DNA of 53,604 bases, taken from the NCBI GenBank assembly GCA_009733575.1, contig ML769731.1, forward strand, positions 1-53,604, given 5' to 3'. This DNA comes from Gymnopus androsaceus JB14 (Eukaryota > Basidiomycota > Agaricomycetes > Agaricales > Omphalotaceae). The first letter of the stretch is position 1; each line of letters starts with the position of its first letter. Under the pieces are notes generated by a model. The model was not told where the DNA came from. It made no database searches and was given only the letters and a program-made list of their open reading frames with translations. Position numbers and translations under genes: made by a program. Positions 22,113 through 32,920 of this stretch are shown piece after piece.

Positions 22113-24923
22113 ATGTTTATTCTGCCCAAGACTACCTTTCGCGACAAGGTCGCAGCCAACCCAAGCATAACGGAGAGTGAGTGTAGCTCATTGATCCCTC
22201 CGCCACATCATTGTTAACGATAATCTAGCTCAACTCCTCAACTCCGGGAACGTTCACAGCGAGCCTGCTGCAGAGAACGACGTGACCATCGTTAGATTAT
22301 TTCCAATCTTCACTTCCACTCCCAATTAATTGAGCTTTGCTAGGTCGGAGGAGGCATTCACGGACTCATCTACTCCATTCATGCTCGTAAAGCTCACCCA
22401 GAAGCGAATTTGAGGATCTCTCTTTTCGAAAAAGCCCCGAGACCTCAGTGGAAGGTGAATATTGGAACATTGTGGACGAGAAGATACTGACTTTCGGATT
22501 AATTTCAGATCGGTGAATCGACGCTTCCTTATTTCGCTCAATGGACAAAATCTGCAGGCATGCAGGCCGAGGTACGCTGTGACCCGCTTCAAGTTGTTGT
22601 ATGTCACTCTGATCAATCTAACAGTACCTCTTGCGCTTCTTTGGTCTCCACAACGGGCTTGCCTTCTTCTTCTTGGACCGCGAGAATCCAGATGAATACA
22701 AGGCATTCTGTACCAATGGGCCCCCACCTTTCTTAGCGCCCGGGTACCAATTGCATGTAAATCCCACTTTATGACTGTCTATGGTATTGTCTGACTCTCT
22801 CGTCACAATTCTAGAGAAGCATGTCTGAGCTCGTGTTCACTGTCTTCGCCCAGCGCCTTGGAGTAAACGTCTGGCACGGTCATGCTGCCGATATTCAAAG
22901 GACCATCCTTTCTGGAGAAGGAGACACGGTCCCAATTATTCGTCAATCTGACAAGACAGAGGCGGTCGTTGCCAAATCTCCACTCGTAATTGATGGAACC
23001 GGTCGTTTCCGTCAATACGCTAGTAAAGCTGGGCGTATTAAACGTTTCGAAAAATTCAACACGGATGCCTTTTTTGGGTACTTTGAAGCAATCAATGAAG
23101 ATGCTATTCAAGAGGTCAGCTATTATGAGGCACCTTTTAAGCTTTGCTGACGATTCATCCATGTTTTAGGAGCTTGAGGGCTTTGAAGGAGGCCACACAA
23201 GTCACATTTGCTTCCCCGAGGGATGGATGTATCTCATTCGTCTCATTTCTTGGCACGAATCCCCAATGGAGAATTTACTCGACATGATTCACTACGTTTT
23301 CGACCATGCTGAGATGGGAACACCTCACGATGAGATGCCTTCGGTAAGTGCTTTTTTCAGTGTTATTGGGCGGGGGGTATACTGAGGACACGTTATTCTA
23401 GACTGAAGAGTTGTGCAAGATGTTCGGCTGCAAGATCAAATACATTTGGAGTATTGGATACGCCTGTCGAGACGACACGGCGTACCCAGCTGACTTGGCC
23501 AGCTATGGCTCTTCCGAGGGTGAACGTCGTTTCAACTTTATCACACAGAAGTACAAGAAGCTTGGAGATGTCATGCGCCACTTTGCCCATCTTCCCGACT
23601 ATCACGGTATGCCTTGGACATTTGTCTATTTTCACTCCGTCGGATGCTTACGGCAAATGGACAGGACCTGGAACATCCTGGTACATCCGTAAGCAACTGA
23701 GTTACCAATCCCAAGTCGTTTCTGGCCCTGGATGGGTTACCGTCGGTGATGGTATTGGATTTACCAACCCCCTTCTGAGTCCTGGAATCAACGCCGGAAT
23801 GGCTTCCTCGACATTTGCTGCTGAGCTTACTCCAGCTTCACTCAAGACCAAGACCGAAGAGGAGCGTGCGGCGGTATGGAAGCAGTATGATGACTACTGC
23901 GCTGGTGCAGTGCCATCTTTGAATCTCATGAACCAAGTAAGTTGAATATCCTCTCATGGTCTTTTTCCTACTAATTACCACTCGGTACAGTTCCTTTACC
24001 TAAACTTTATGCACCCCTTGATTGGCCCTCGTGTCGGATTCATGTGGACCATCGTCATCGGACGTGACATTCCCAATTATCCTCTCGCTAGAACCGCTTT
24101 CACTCTCCCTTTGAAGAAATTCCCCTTCCACGCTACCCGCTGGCTTTGGGGATCTCAGGTATAATGTTAATCAGGACAATCACTTCGGCTATCACGCTGA
24201 TCCTGTCGATCTCATAGGTTGATGACTGGGTCAAGGTCGCAGAATATACTAACAGCAAGCTCATGCCTCTTGACCTCAACGAGCCTGTTCCTCAGGACAT
24301 CGTCGATGATGTGATCAACTTCTCTGATAAAGTTAAGGCCGAAGCTCTTGCCGCTGGAAAGTACCAAGGATTCCCTTTCCGCTATGAAGGAGAGCTACGA
24401 AACCATGGCCCGATGTTGGTAAGATACACTCGAGCACATTGTTTCGGTAACACAGCCCTGAACGACGTTTTTTCTACAGGAATACGATGAGGAGAAATAT
24501 GCCTCGCAAGATCGGTTCCACAGTCAATGTAGAGATTGCCGCGCCTGGCTCGCCTGTCGTGGTAAGAGCTCTGTATTTTTTTCGGTAACACTGTCCTGAA
24601 ACGCACCTTTTCACAGGCGATTGGCGTCAAGTGCACTGCGTGTGGTGTTGTACGGCCACTAGAAGATTGCGAGGTAAGTAAAATTTTAAAGCTAATTTTT
24701 CTGGAACTAAAGCTTTATTTACATCTAGATCATGTGGAATGTCCCCCCCACTGACTACGAGCTAAGCAAATTCGCAAAGATCTCACCCAACCCTATGTCT
24801 GTCGGCACTGTTCTTGTGGACTGGCTTAATGCCCGCGAGATGAAGTGCGAGTGCAAACCCATACCTGTCGAGAATCGCATGACCATACCTATCGAGAACA
24901 GCATGGCTAACTTGGCGATGTAA
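22113..24923 (+). CDS. Flavin-dependent halogenase-like oxidoreductase
   Basis: An FAD enzyme of the tryptophan-halogenase-like group; substrate unknown. Fourteen exons are inferred, with 13 introns of 52-61 bp. Signatures: dinucleotide-binding VGGGIHGL (exons 2-3), IGESTLP (exon 4), FAD-closing GDGIGFTNPLLSPGINAGM (exon 9), and a C-terminal Cys pair CRDC. Two halogenase hallmarks look altered. The WxWxIP position reads GWMYLIRL, and the Lys-containing strand after the GEST motif reads GLHNGLAFFF without Lys. A related monooxygenase or dehydrogenase role is therefore possible. Exon lengths sum to one base more than a multiple of three. In the strict model the protein stops near 24754. With one base less near 24631 the frame runs to 24923 and forms a CxxC..CTAC zinc ribbon. 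This is a real frameshift, an assembly error or a misjudged last splice. It is convergent with the P450 gene. Confidence 0.7.
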
Positions 24924-25483
24924 TTATATTTCTTGGGATTAGTCGCGGGCTTCAAAGTCTCCGTTATAGCTAGTAGATTTGTAACTTGTAGTAGATAAAC
25001 ACGTAGACCAACTCGAGCTTATGCACTTACGTTGTCATGATGTATACGAACTGCCTTTTTCGTTTTCGAAAGAGTGCTCCGGTGCACTCCACGCGAAGCA
25101 AACACCCGCCTCATTGGCTTTTCGACCTTCAATCAAAACTAGATTTTCGAAGAGAACTACAATTAGCTCATGTAAGTAACTCGCCTTGACCGTGATGAAA
25201 TATTCCTCATTAGCACGTATTATAACACCTACATTTAGATCTCATATTACAGAAGTATTAGACCATATATTGTGATTCAATTTCTCTTATATAAAACGGA
25301 TTCATTATGGTCTCGAGTTCCCCAAAGCAATGATAGCCTACAGCAACCTCCAGCGCTTGCACCCAATTTCAAGAAACAAAGCATTCAAACGTCGAATTAC
25401 TTTTGGTAATACCGAGGTAAAATCTATTAGAATCTATAGTTCAATGATCGTCTTCCAGCTAGCCGACACCCTTCCTCACATTA

Positions 25484-25679
25484 TTGCCTGTTGCATTAGG
25501 TTCTATAGGTCCGAAGATTTTCGAACTTGTTTATTTGGGCCCGAAATGAATGAAGGGCTATGCACAGTTACATTCATTTCAGCCTGGGCCTCCCGTTTCC
25601 ATAGTTTTCCATTCATTTCTCGGCCCAAACAAACAAGTTCACAAAATTGTTGACCTATAGAACCTAATGCAACAGGCAA
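25484..25679. mobile_element. Foldback MITE with TA target, 196 bp
   Basis: The ends TTGCCTGTTGCATTAGGTTC and their inverse match over about 28 bp, and TA flanks both sides (25482-25483 and 25680-25681). The interior (GAACTTGTTTATTTGGGCCC-like and its inverse) is also complementary, so nearly the whole element folds. It lies between the convergent halogenase-like and P450 genes. Confidence 0.8.
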
Positions 25680-25740
25680 TATTTATTCAATCGTGGCAGG
25701 GCCGGAATCCATGCCTATTGAATCGTTGACAAGCAATTTT

Positions 25741-25924
25741 TTCCTATAGTAAGCACATTTGTATTTCCTCGAGACAACCGTTATAAAATTGGGGGGAAAT
25801 CATGCTGCGTAAGTCTGATATGTTATGTATTATTATGTATTTTTTCTTACGGTAAGCACCATTTATATTTCCTCGAGACAACCGTTATAAAATTGGGGGA
25901 AAATAATGTTGCGTAAATCTAATG
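25741..25924. repeat. Two tandem copies of an 80-bp unit
   Basis: Bases 25741-25820 and 25844-25924 share gtaagcac, then tttcctcgagacaaccgtta, then taaaattgggg and tgcgtaa. The second copy ends about 10 bp beyond the P450 stop codon, so it probably forms part of that gene's 3' untranslated region. Confidence 0.75.
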
Positions 25925-25933
25925 AATTTATTA

Positions 25934-28161
25934 TCAGGCATTCTCCAATACTTCTACAACTTTCTCGTGACGGGGTATCATTTTGATACGGAACGGAACA
26001 GGCGATCTGCCCGAAAGTCCATCGTACTCCTTTAGATCAATAGGCTCTCCAGGAATTTCCTCCATGTTGAATGCCCATAGCAATCGAGAAATAACTGAAT
26101 GCAAGTACTCGTTAAACTCAAAAAGAGGCAGAAGGGTTACACGTACCAAGGAATATCTCACGTTCAGCAACCCACATTCCGGGGCAGATGCGACGACTGA
26201 AGGGTCACGGATGTCAGCACGTCAAAGAGAAAGAGGAATTAGGACACTTACCCCACACCAAACATCCAGTGATCTCTTTCAAAGGGGTTTGGCAAGTTAG
26301 CGGACTCTGAGGACAACGTAGAATCTCGAACGTAGCGATCCGGCTAAAGCTTTTGTCAGCACACAGGATGGGGACGATTAGGATGTCCACTGACATTGAA
26401 ACGGAACGGCTCGGGGTGCCTCTGCGGGTCATGATGCATAGTATACTGCCAAAATGTTCAACCGAAGAGGGCTCCGGATGGATACGAGAGACTTACAGTG
26501 TTTAGAACCACCACCGTGTCCTTGGGAATAAATTGACCACGGTAAGTAAAGTCTTCGGTATTAACGTGCGGGGTACCAAGCCAGAATGGGTTATGGCAAC
26601 GTTCCACTTCCTGCTCTACCATAAGTAGGTGAAAAACATTTATTGCCCATGGAAAATTACCTTGATGATAGCGTGAATATAGGGAGATTTTTCTCATCTT
26701 CCGCGTTTGGCAATCGATTCCTGCCGACTACACGATCGAGCTCATCTTGGGCCTTCTTCTGGATGTCGGGGTAAGCTGGAATCAATGCGGAAAACCATTG
26801 CATAATCGATGCCGTCTAAAATCACTGATGTCAGTCGACAGCTTAAAAGTCTTAAAAAAAAGACCGAACCGTTTCGACACCGCCAATCATGAACGCAGAG
26901 CACAAAATAGCCATGTCAAGATGACTCAACTCTTCCTTGTCCTTTAATTCTACAAGGGTCTTCACCAAACAATCGGGGACTTTCTCTCCGCGTTGCATGC
27001 GAGCTTCGATATCGTTTACCATGCCGCCGTAGGTATCAACCAGTCCCTGGAAAAGCACTTTGGCACGCTTGATCATGTAGTTTCCTGGGATGTGCTGTAG
27101 GAGGGGCACAAAATCAGTCATGTTTGACACGGGACCGGTGCAGTTCCTGAGTGAGAGAAAATGAGCATCCAACATGATGTGGTGTACATAACACTGACAT
27201 GAATTCCCGAGATAGAGCGAGCGCTTTGGCAACCAGTGGGTGGTCGATACTATCGGTACGAGTGCCAAAGGCAACAGTTAGCATGTTGTTGAGACTGCAA
27301 CGCCCAGCATGAGGTTCTTCAAACGATTTAGTACAATTAAAAGTGGAGTGGTTAACAACACCTACGAGGGTTGATGGGAGCAGCACCGGCTTTCCCGTAT
27401 TTCATCAATTCCTTGATTAAGATGGTAGCTTCGTAATCCAGAACGTGAGTATAACCGTCGACAGCTCGGGCACTGAGTGCTACAGTCGAGAGACGACGAT
27501 GTTTTCTCCTAGAGAAGGTTCAGTACTGAAAAATGCGATTAAATCAATGAAGAGCATTACCATCTATCATTGTAAGGCTAAGTAACAACGATGTCAGTTA
27601 TTAGTTATTCGCGAGCAGACACGAAAGACTCACAGTAGCCGTAATGCCTCGACCCGCAAAGATAATCTGTGACTTCAAAAACATCTCTTTGCGAGAGGAG
27701 AAGATGGCCCCATTGGTGACCATAAGATCCTAGAGGAAATAGCATGAACGATGGAGATTAACCAGTTCACAATCGGTTAGCCTACCCTAACAATTACGGG
27801 GTCAGAAATGATTACAAAGAGCTGATTCCCGAGCCACAACGAGTAAAGAGGGCCAAATCTCTTTGCCCAGTAGTCAAGCGTCAGCTCCGGATAATGAGTA
27901 AGAAATGGGAAGGATCCTGAACCGTGGTTCATCAATAACTGTGAAAACAGCGAAAGACATGCCCTCACCAAGGATGGGAAGACCAACTGGGCCAGGAGGA
28001 ATAGAGTTTCCATGCTGGTCGACTCGTCGTGGTGTGAAGATGAAAGCCTTCAGAGCCTGAACGAAGACAAAGGCAGAAGCAAGAACAGAAGCACAAACGA
28101 TTGTACGCTGCGAGAGGTTCAGGTCGAAGAGAACACTAACAAGAAGAGATGGCGTCCACAT
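25934..28161 (-). CDS. Cytochrome P450 monooxygenase, one-base frame break
   Basis: Membrane-anchored heme monooxygenase. Thirteen exons are inferred (12 introns of 49-56 bp), giving about 532 residues. In order: an N-terminal hydrophobic anchor (VCASVLASAFVFVQAL), proline hinge PPGPVGLPILG, C-helix YNDRWRKHRR (on a 17-nt exon), I-helix MIGGVETT, ExxR as EVER, the PERF-region FRFNPDRY, and heme loop FGVGRRICPG, whose Cys codon is at 26184-26186. Every splice phase agrees except in exon 8 (26815-26661), which is 155 nt where 156 are needed. The expected NLPYIHAIIK reads out of frame from about 26680. The gene is therefore either a very young pseudogene or carries an assembly error. The substrate is unknown. 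Its convergent neighbour is the halogenase-like gene. The ATG at 28161 is chosen because it precedes the anchor. Confidence 0.85.
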
Positions 28162-30158
28162 TCTGGGATTGTTGAAGATTCTCCGTAACTTGCATATTAT
28201 TAAGTATTTTTTCGAGCTCTCCGATATAGGTGTGTTTTCAGGTGAAAAGAATGCTCTGCATTAACTCCGGAGGTGAAAAAATTACTCCGGGCGGGAACAC
28301 TTGTGTCGACTCTTGAGTGACGTTTGCGTGACAAGAAACACTTGGCCAAATTGATAGTCAATTCTTGAATCTTGAAGCAAACATATTGTCGGAACATATG
28401 ATAGACAAGTTTGAACGACAATCAGTAGCGTTATCTCCTTCACGTTTAGCTCTAGTTTTGTATTGACAGCATATCAAAAACGCTCACCAACAAGGCAATC
28501 CGAAGATGCTGGTAGTCAGATTTCCGCTTCTTTGCTCTGATGTTCTTGAACACATATCAGGAGGAGGAGTATGCTCTGAATGGAAACCCCTGTCGCCGTC
28601 CCTAAGTTCTGCCAAAAAAAAAAAAAGTATTGAGTTGCGGTTTGCAGTAGGATGTGAATCGAATCGGAACCTCGTTGATGAAAGCAAAGATCACCTTCAA
28701 GACTACTACCGCCCAGAGGCCATTCAATCGATATAATGGTAGGAATCTATTAAGAAGCACCGGTATTAAGTAAACATGTTATGCGGATCTTACCAGGGTC
28801 AGTCTCACCAACGAATTTGGTTGAAATATACAAAATACATCACTGTGCAGCAAGCTGAATCGTGTGCAGTGAATCTCCATAAGGTGAACTATAATAAAAT
28901 GCCCGATCGAAAGCGTTTCTGTTTGTTGGACTTTCCATCCCGGCTCCATCGTGCTTCATGGGAATCGTACGAACTTCACTGCTAAAATTGGTAGTGAGCA
29001 AAACCGTGTGCAGTAAATTTCCATAAGGTGGATTGCAATAACATGCCTGAGCAATAGAAACCGCTTCTGTTCGAAGGAATTTTGCATTCGGACTTCATCG
29101 TGCTTCATTGGAATCGAAAAATCGAATCCATACTACGAAGTTCACTGTTAAAATTATTAATAAGCCCCTAGTAGTGAGCTCAGTGAGCTCGTTCTCAACC
29201 CGGTACCCCCTTTCCTTACTTCCTTCCTTCCGTCCTGTCGTAGCAACCGCATTGCGGTCTCTTGTCGCGTTACAGTGACACTTGCCATCTCCGAGTAGGG
29301 TTTCATAGAATCCCGGGTCGTCCAGGAAATCCGAGTCGAGGGAGTCCCGAACTGACTTAGGTGTTAGTTTCTAAATGCTTATCGTTAATAACGATCCCGA
29401 GGTTGTCGTTCCTCTGGTAGCTCCTAACAAACTCAGATGGGCGCAGTCTTTGCGCACTTGCGCATGGATTCAGATATTCCATAACGGAGCTGTCTTGCGA
29501 GTAAGAATTGTCATTTAGTTCACACCACGAGTTGCGGAAACGAAAAATTGTCATTTACTTAGTTCACGCCAGATGCAGATAACTTACGTAGATGATATTA
29601 CTCCAGATGGAAAAAAAAAAAGATGGAATCCGATTACCTGGGTCCCGCCGGTAGATTGAAATCCGAGGATCTATCAATGATAGTGTTCCGTTGGTTATTA
29701 GTATTACGATCATCTCGAAGAGATGATCAACCGCCGCCGACATACCTCATCAACATCTGGCCATAAGCGCACATTCACCTCGACTCATACACATGAAAAT
29801 ATAACATCTCCAGATGCAACCGGTACCGCAATACTCCTACAGAGAACAACGGCATGTACCCCAAAATCTGTGATATCAAACTATCGCCTTGTTACTCCGG
29901 GCCAAGGTAAAAGTATGAACATGTCATTGGTTTTTGCGCGCAGAACGGAGTGATGCACGAACTTCATGAGCCGCTTAGGGGGCGGGCATGTAGCAACCTT
30001 CTGACTCGAACCTTCTGACTTGCGAATGAGAAATCAAAGCAAGTGGTCTGGTCGATGGTATATGAAAACAAAACAAAGCTTACCAACTTTTGCTATGCGC
30101 TGACAAAACGAGCCGCTCAGATTTCGAATTGCAAAACCCTGGCCCGCGAGCTTCGACG
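28162..30158. other. Intergenic, with a direct repeat
   Basis: No gene is recognised. It contains the P450 promoter side, the 140-bp direct repeat at 28861-29162 and several short motif-free open frames. Confidence 0.45.
28861..29162. repeat. Diverged tandem duplication, about 140-155 bp unit
   Basis: Copy 1 (28861-28999) and copy 2 (29005-29162) share cgtgtgcagt, ccataaggtg, then gcttctgtt, tcatcgtgcttcat, ggaatcg and ttcactg-taaaatt in the same order. The units have diverged by substitutions and small indels. No coding signal. Confidence 0.75.
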
Positions 30159-30166
30159 TATAAAAG
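30159..30166 (+). promoter_or_regulatory. TATA box of the GST gene
   Basis: TATAAAAG lies 63 bases before the ATG at 30230, with a CT/CA-rich leader between them. The position fits a core promoter for the glutathione S-transferase gene. Confidence 0.5.
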
Positions 30167-30229
30167 CTAGCCCTACATAGAACAACTTCCTCATCACATT
30201 CACCTCACGTCTCTAGATCTCTATCCAAC

Positions 30230-31038
30230 ATGCTCACTTTGTACGACTTTGACTGGAAGCTCACCAAAGGAGTGAACTGGAACCCACATGTAGCGAAAAT
30301 GAGGTTAGTTGGACTCTCTTTCTCGTCTTTCATAACGAGTTCTAATCAAACTTCTGCAACAGATACGGCCTCAACTACAAGGGCCTCGAGTTCAAAACCA
30401 CCTGGATCGAATACCCTGACATTGAACGCATTGCCAAAGAGCTCGGCGTAAAACCTACGGGCAAAAAGCTCAACGGTGATCCCGAGTACACCCTCCCTAT
30501 GATTGTCGACGACTCCACCGGCGTTGCCTTGTCTGAGTCAGTCGACATTGCCGAATATCTCGACAAAACCTACCCCGACACCCCCCGTCTCCTCCCCGAA
30601 GGCAGCCACACTCTTCAGGCAGCTTTCCGAGATGCTTTCTACCCCAAGCTTGGCTCATACTTCCCCTTCCTCGTACCCACCGTCCCGATGGTGGCTAACC
30701 CTTCTTCTGACGAGTTCTTCCGCGCCAAGTACGAGACGATGCTTGGAATGAAGCTCGAGGACTTCTACCCCAAGGACGAGGCGAGAGTTGCTGCTTGGAA
30801 CAAGTGGAAGGCAGAGGTCGGGACTGTTGCTGCGTGGTTTAGGAAGGAGGATGTTTGGGTTATGGGAGATACCCCTTCGTTCGCGGATTTCATCCTCGCC
30901 GCCTTCATCCTTTCTGCCAAGACGTTGTTTGGAGCTGATAGTAAGGAGTACAAAGAGATTCTCGAGATCGATGGAGGAAGATGGGGCCGTCTCGCAAAGA
31001 ACGTGGAGAAGTATGATCCAAACAGGCACACTAAGTAA
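30230..31038 (+). CDS. Glutathione S-transferase-like protein, 249 aa
   Basis: Cytosolic enzyme that conjugates glutathione to electrophiles, or removes it. Two exons (30230-30303 and 30363-31038) with a 59-bp intron sum to exactly 250 codons including stop. The N-terminal half has the thioredoxin fold of this family: an opening TLYDF strand, the cis-proline segment TLPMIVDD and the glutathione-binding SESVDIAEYLDKTYPDTP. The C-terminal half is the helical domain (WNKWKAEVGTVAAWF, DTPSFADFILAAF). It resembles the fungal GST group found near secondary-metabolite genes (UstS-like proteins), although subclass cannot be set by eye. No break is seen. It lies between the P450 gene and the FAD-oxidase pseudogene, which would fit conjugation of an oxidised product. 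That link is inference. Confidence 0.85.
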
Positions 31039-31969
31039 CAAGTTACTGAATTAGCCAGAATTTCGAAAATGTTGGTTGTTTGTTAAATAGATACCTTCTA
31101 AATATCAGGTTGTAAAATTGAAACTATCATTCAAATTTTGGGGATTGGATTGAGACAGTCGCTATCTTAGTGTGCTTGACTTTGCCTTTGGTAGCAGAAC
31201 GGCGATGGAGCGGTTGCAGGAGCATTCCGCTTCGAAGACCAGATCCATACGCTGATCCTCAAGCTCATATCAGCGGAGCCTTCTCGACCTTCTCCACGAA
31301 TGCTGCATGAATCATGTCGTTTCATAACCAACATCGAAAAACACGAGCCTGCCGTCGTCGAAGTTTGGTCTAGCACCAATGCCATGATCAGATCGATATC
31401 GAGCTGGATAATGGTAAGGAATGCTTTTTTTGCTGCTGGATCTACTGCTCCTGGTCCCGTATTAATTTTGACTCGGGACCAGGGACGGTGGCACTGGCTA
31501 GTAAACAATATGTGAGTGATGAAGAATGGCGAAGTGGGCACGAAAGTCTTGCCTTTTTGTCGTTGTAAACCTGGGGATGAAGCTTGGAATATTCTGTCAC
31601 CGGTTTAATCGTCGCAGTATGTGAATGAAGAAGAGGTGTCGTCACCGGCGTCAATATTATAGTGGAAAAGTACATGTAGCTGTATGGAGATGTTAAAGCT
31701 GTGATTCTATGTCCAAAAAGTAAATCCATAATTACGCTTCTTAACATATTTCGCTGTGATTCAGCTTGATTACTAGCCTTGATTTGCTTTGCATATTAGA
31801 TGCACTCACTTCACATACCTTTTTTCTGCAAAGAGATCGACCAGATAGTCGATGTAAGTACTTAATTGTACTTAAACATAAAACAAATTAAACGTATTCG
31901 AAGTTTCTACCCTCTTGTAGGGCAAGTTTGAGTGAAAGAAAAGATACATCTAAGCACGAACTCATGGAT

Positions 31970-32069
31970 CAGATAAATCCAGATTTGAACCCCGGTCTAT
32001 CACGATTCGCGCAGTCAGTGGTAAACTGGGAATGAGAGGTGATAATTCTGGCCGCTACACCATATCGAG
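31970..32069 (-). pseudogene. tRNA-Glu(CUC)-like relic with an intron
   Basis: The minus strand reads TATGGTGTAGCGGCCAGAAT (A-box region typical of eukaryotic tRNA-Glu), an anticodon stem ATCAC..GTGAT around a loop starting CTCTCA (anticodon CTC), and a B box GGTTCAAATC. About 28 extra bases lie right after the base 3' of the anticodon, the canonical position of nuclear tRNA introns. The acceptor stem and part of the T stem do not pair, so it is probably a decayed tRNA gene or the head of a tRNA-derived SINE. Confidence 0.4.
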
Positions 32070-32698
32070 TGCAGTTACATAAAAATATACCCTACTCAAT
32101 TCCTTCTCTTCTCCTCTGAGTCTCTTGCAGTCAAACTTCAATCCAGAGAAGCTCTCGCTATTGCCCACCTACTCCCTATTTACGTCCATCATCCCCATCA
32201 CCTCCGTCCACCTCTTTCTCTCCGACTCCTCTATCCGAATCGATCCAACATGAGTCTGGCAGGAATGAATTCCAAAATGCAGATTGGACGCACCAATCTC
32301 ACCACAGCCAGCTAAACCAGAACGGTCATCGGGATTTGAACCGGATTCCTCTCTGCTATACTAAAACGTTTGGTGAAGTCAAACGAACCAATCTTGATGC
32401 TTGAGCATTAAAGGACCGGAGAAGTCCTGTAGAACCATGTCACTGTTAGGCACTGCGCTATTTTTCAAGCATTAAATACGCTATCCAAACATAGTCATCT
32501 GCCTGCCTTCTTCGTCGGGGAATAGCTCAACTTTGTTCGTCGCTTGGCAGTGGTGCTACTGTGGCACACCATATGATACTCTTTCCTCGGACGTCCGTTC
32601 GGCGGGTCCAAGTACACTGCAACGCTACAAACGGACAAGATCATCGGGGTCCAAACTACGCTATTTCCGAAAGGATTTTGCCAAGATTGGGCCCTCAA

Positions 32699-32920
32699 GT
32701 ACGCTATGTCGGACATGTTTCTGCGGGAGCTTCCCGGGTCCTTTACTTAACGCTCAACGTTCAGCGGTCAAAAACCTTAAAATATGTACACATGTACGCT
32801 ATGTCAGATCTAACATGGGTCAGCGGGAGCTTTTAACGCTCAACGTTCAGTGTCCAATGTTCAAAGTTCAACTTCAACATTCAACGTTCACTGTTGAACG
32901 TTGAACGTTCAGCATCGAGT
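32699..32920. repeat. CAACGTTCA-rich repeat block
   Basis: A unit of about 65-90 bp (tacgctatgtc .. gcgggagctt .. taacgctcaacgttcag) occurs twice (about 32699-32764 and 32788-32852). It is followed by a run of CAACGTTCA / TGAACGTTG words in both orientations up to 32920. It may be a decayed foldback element. No coding signal. Confidence 0.6.
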
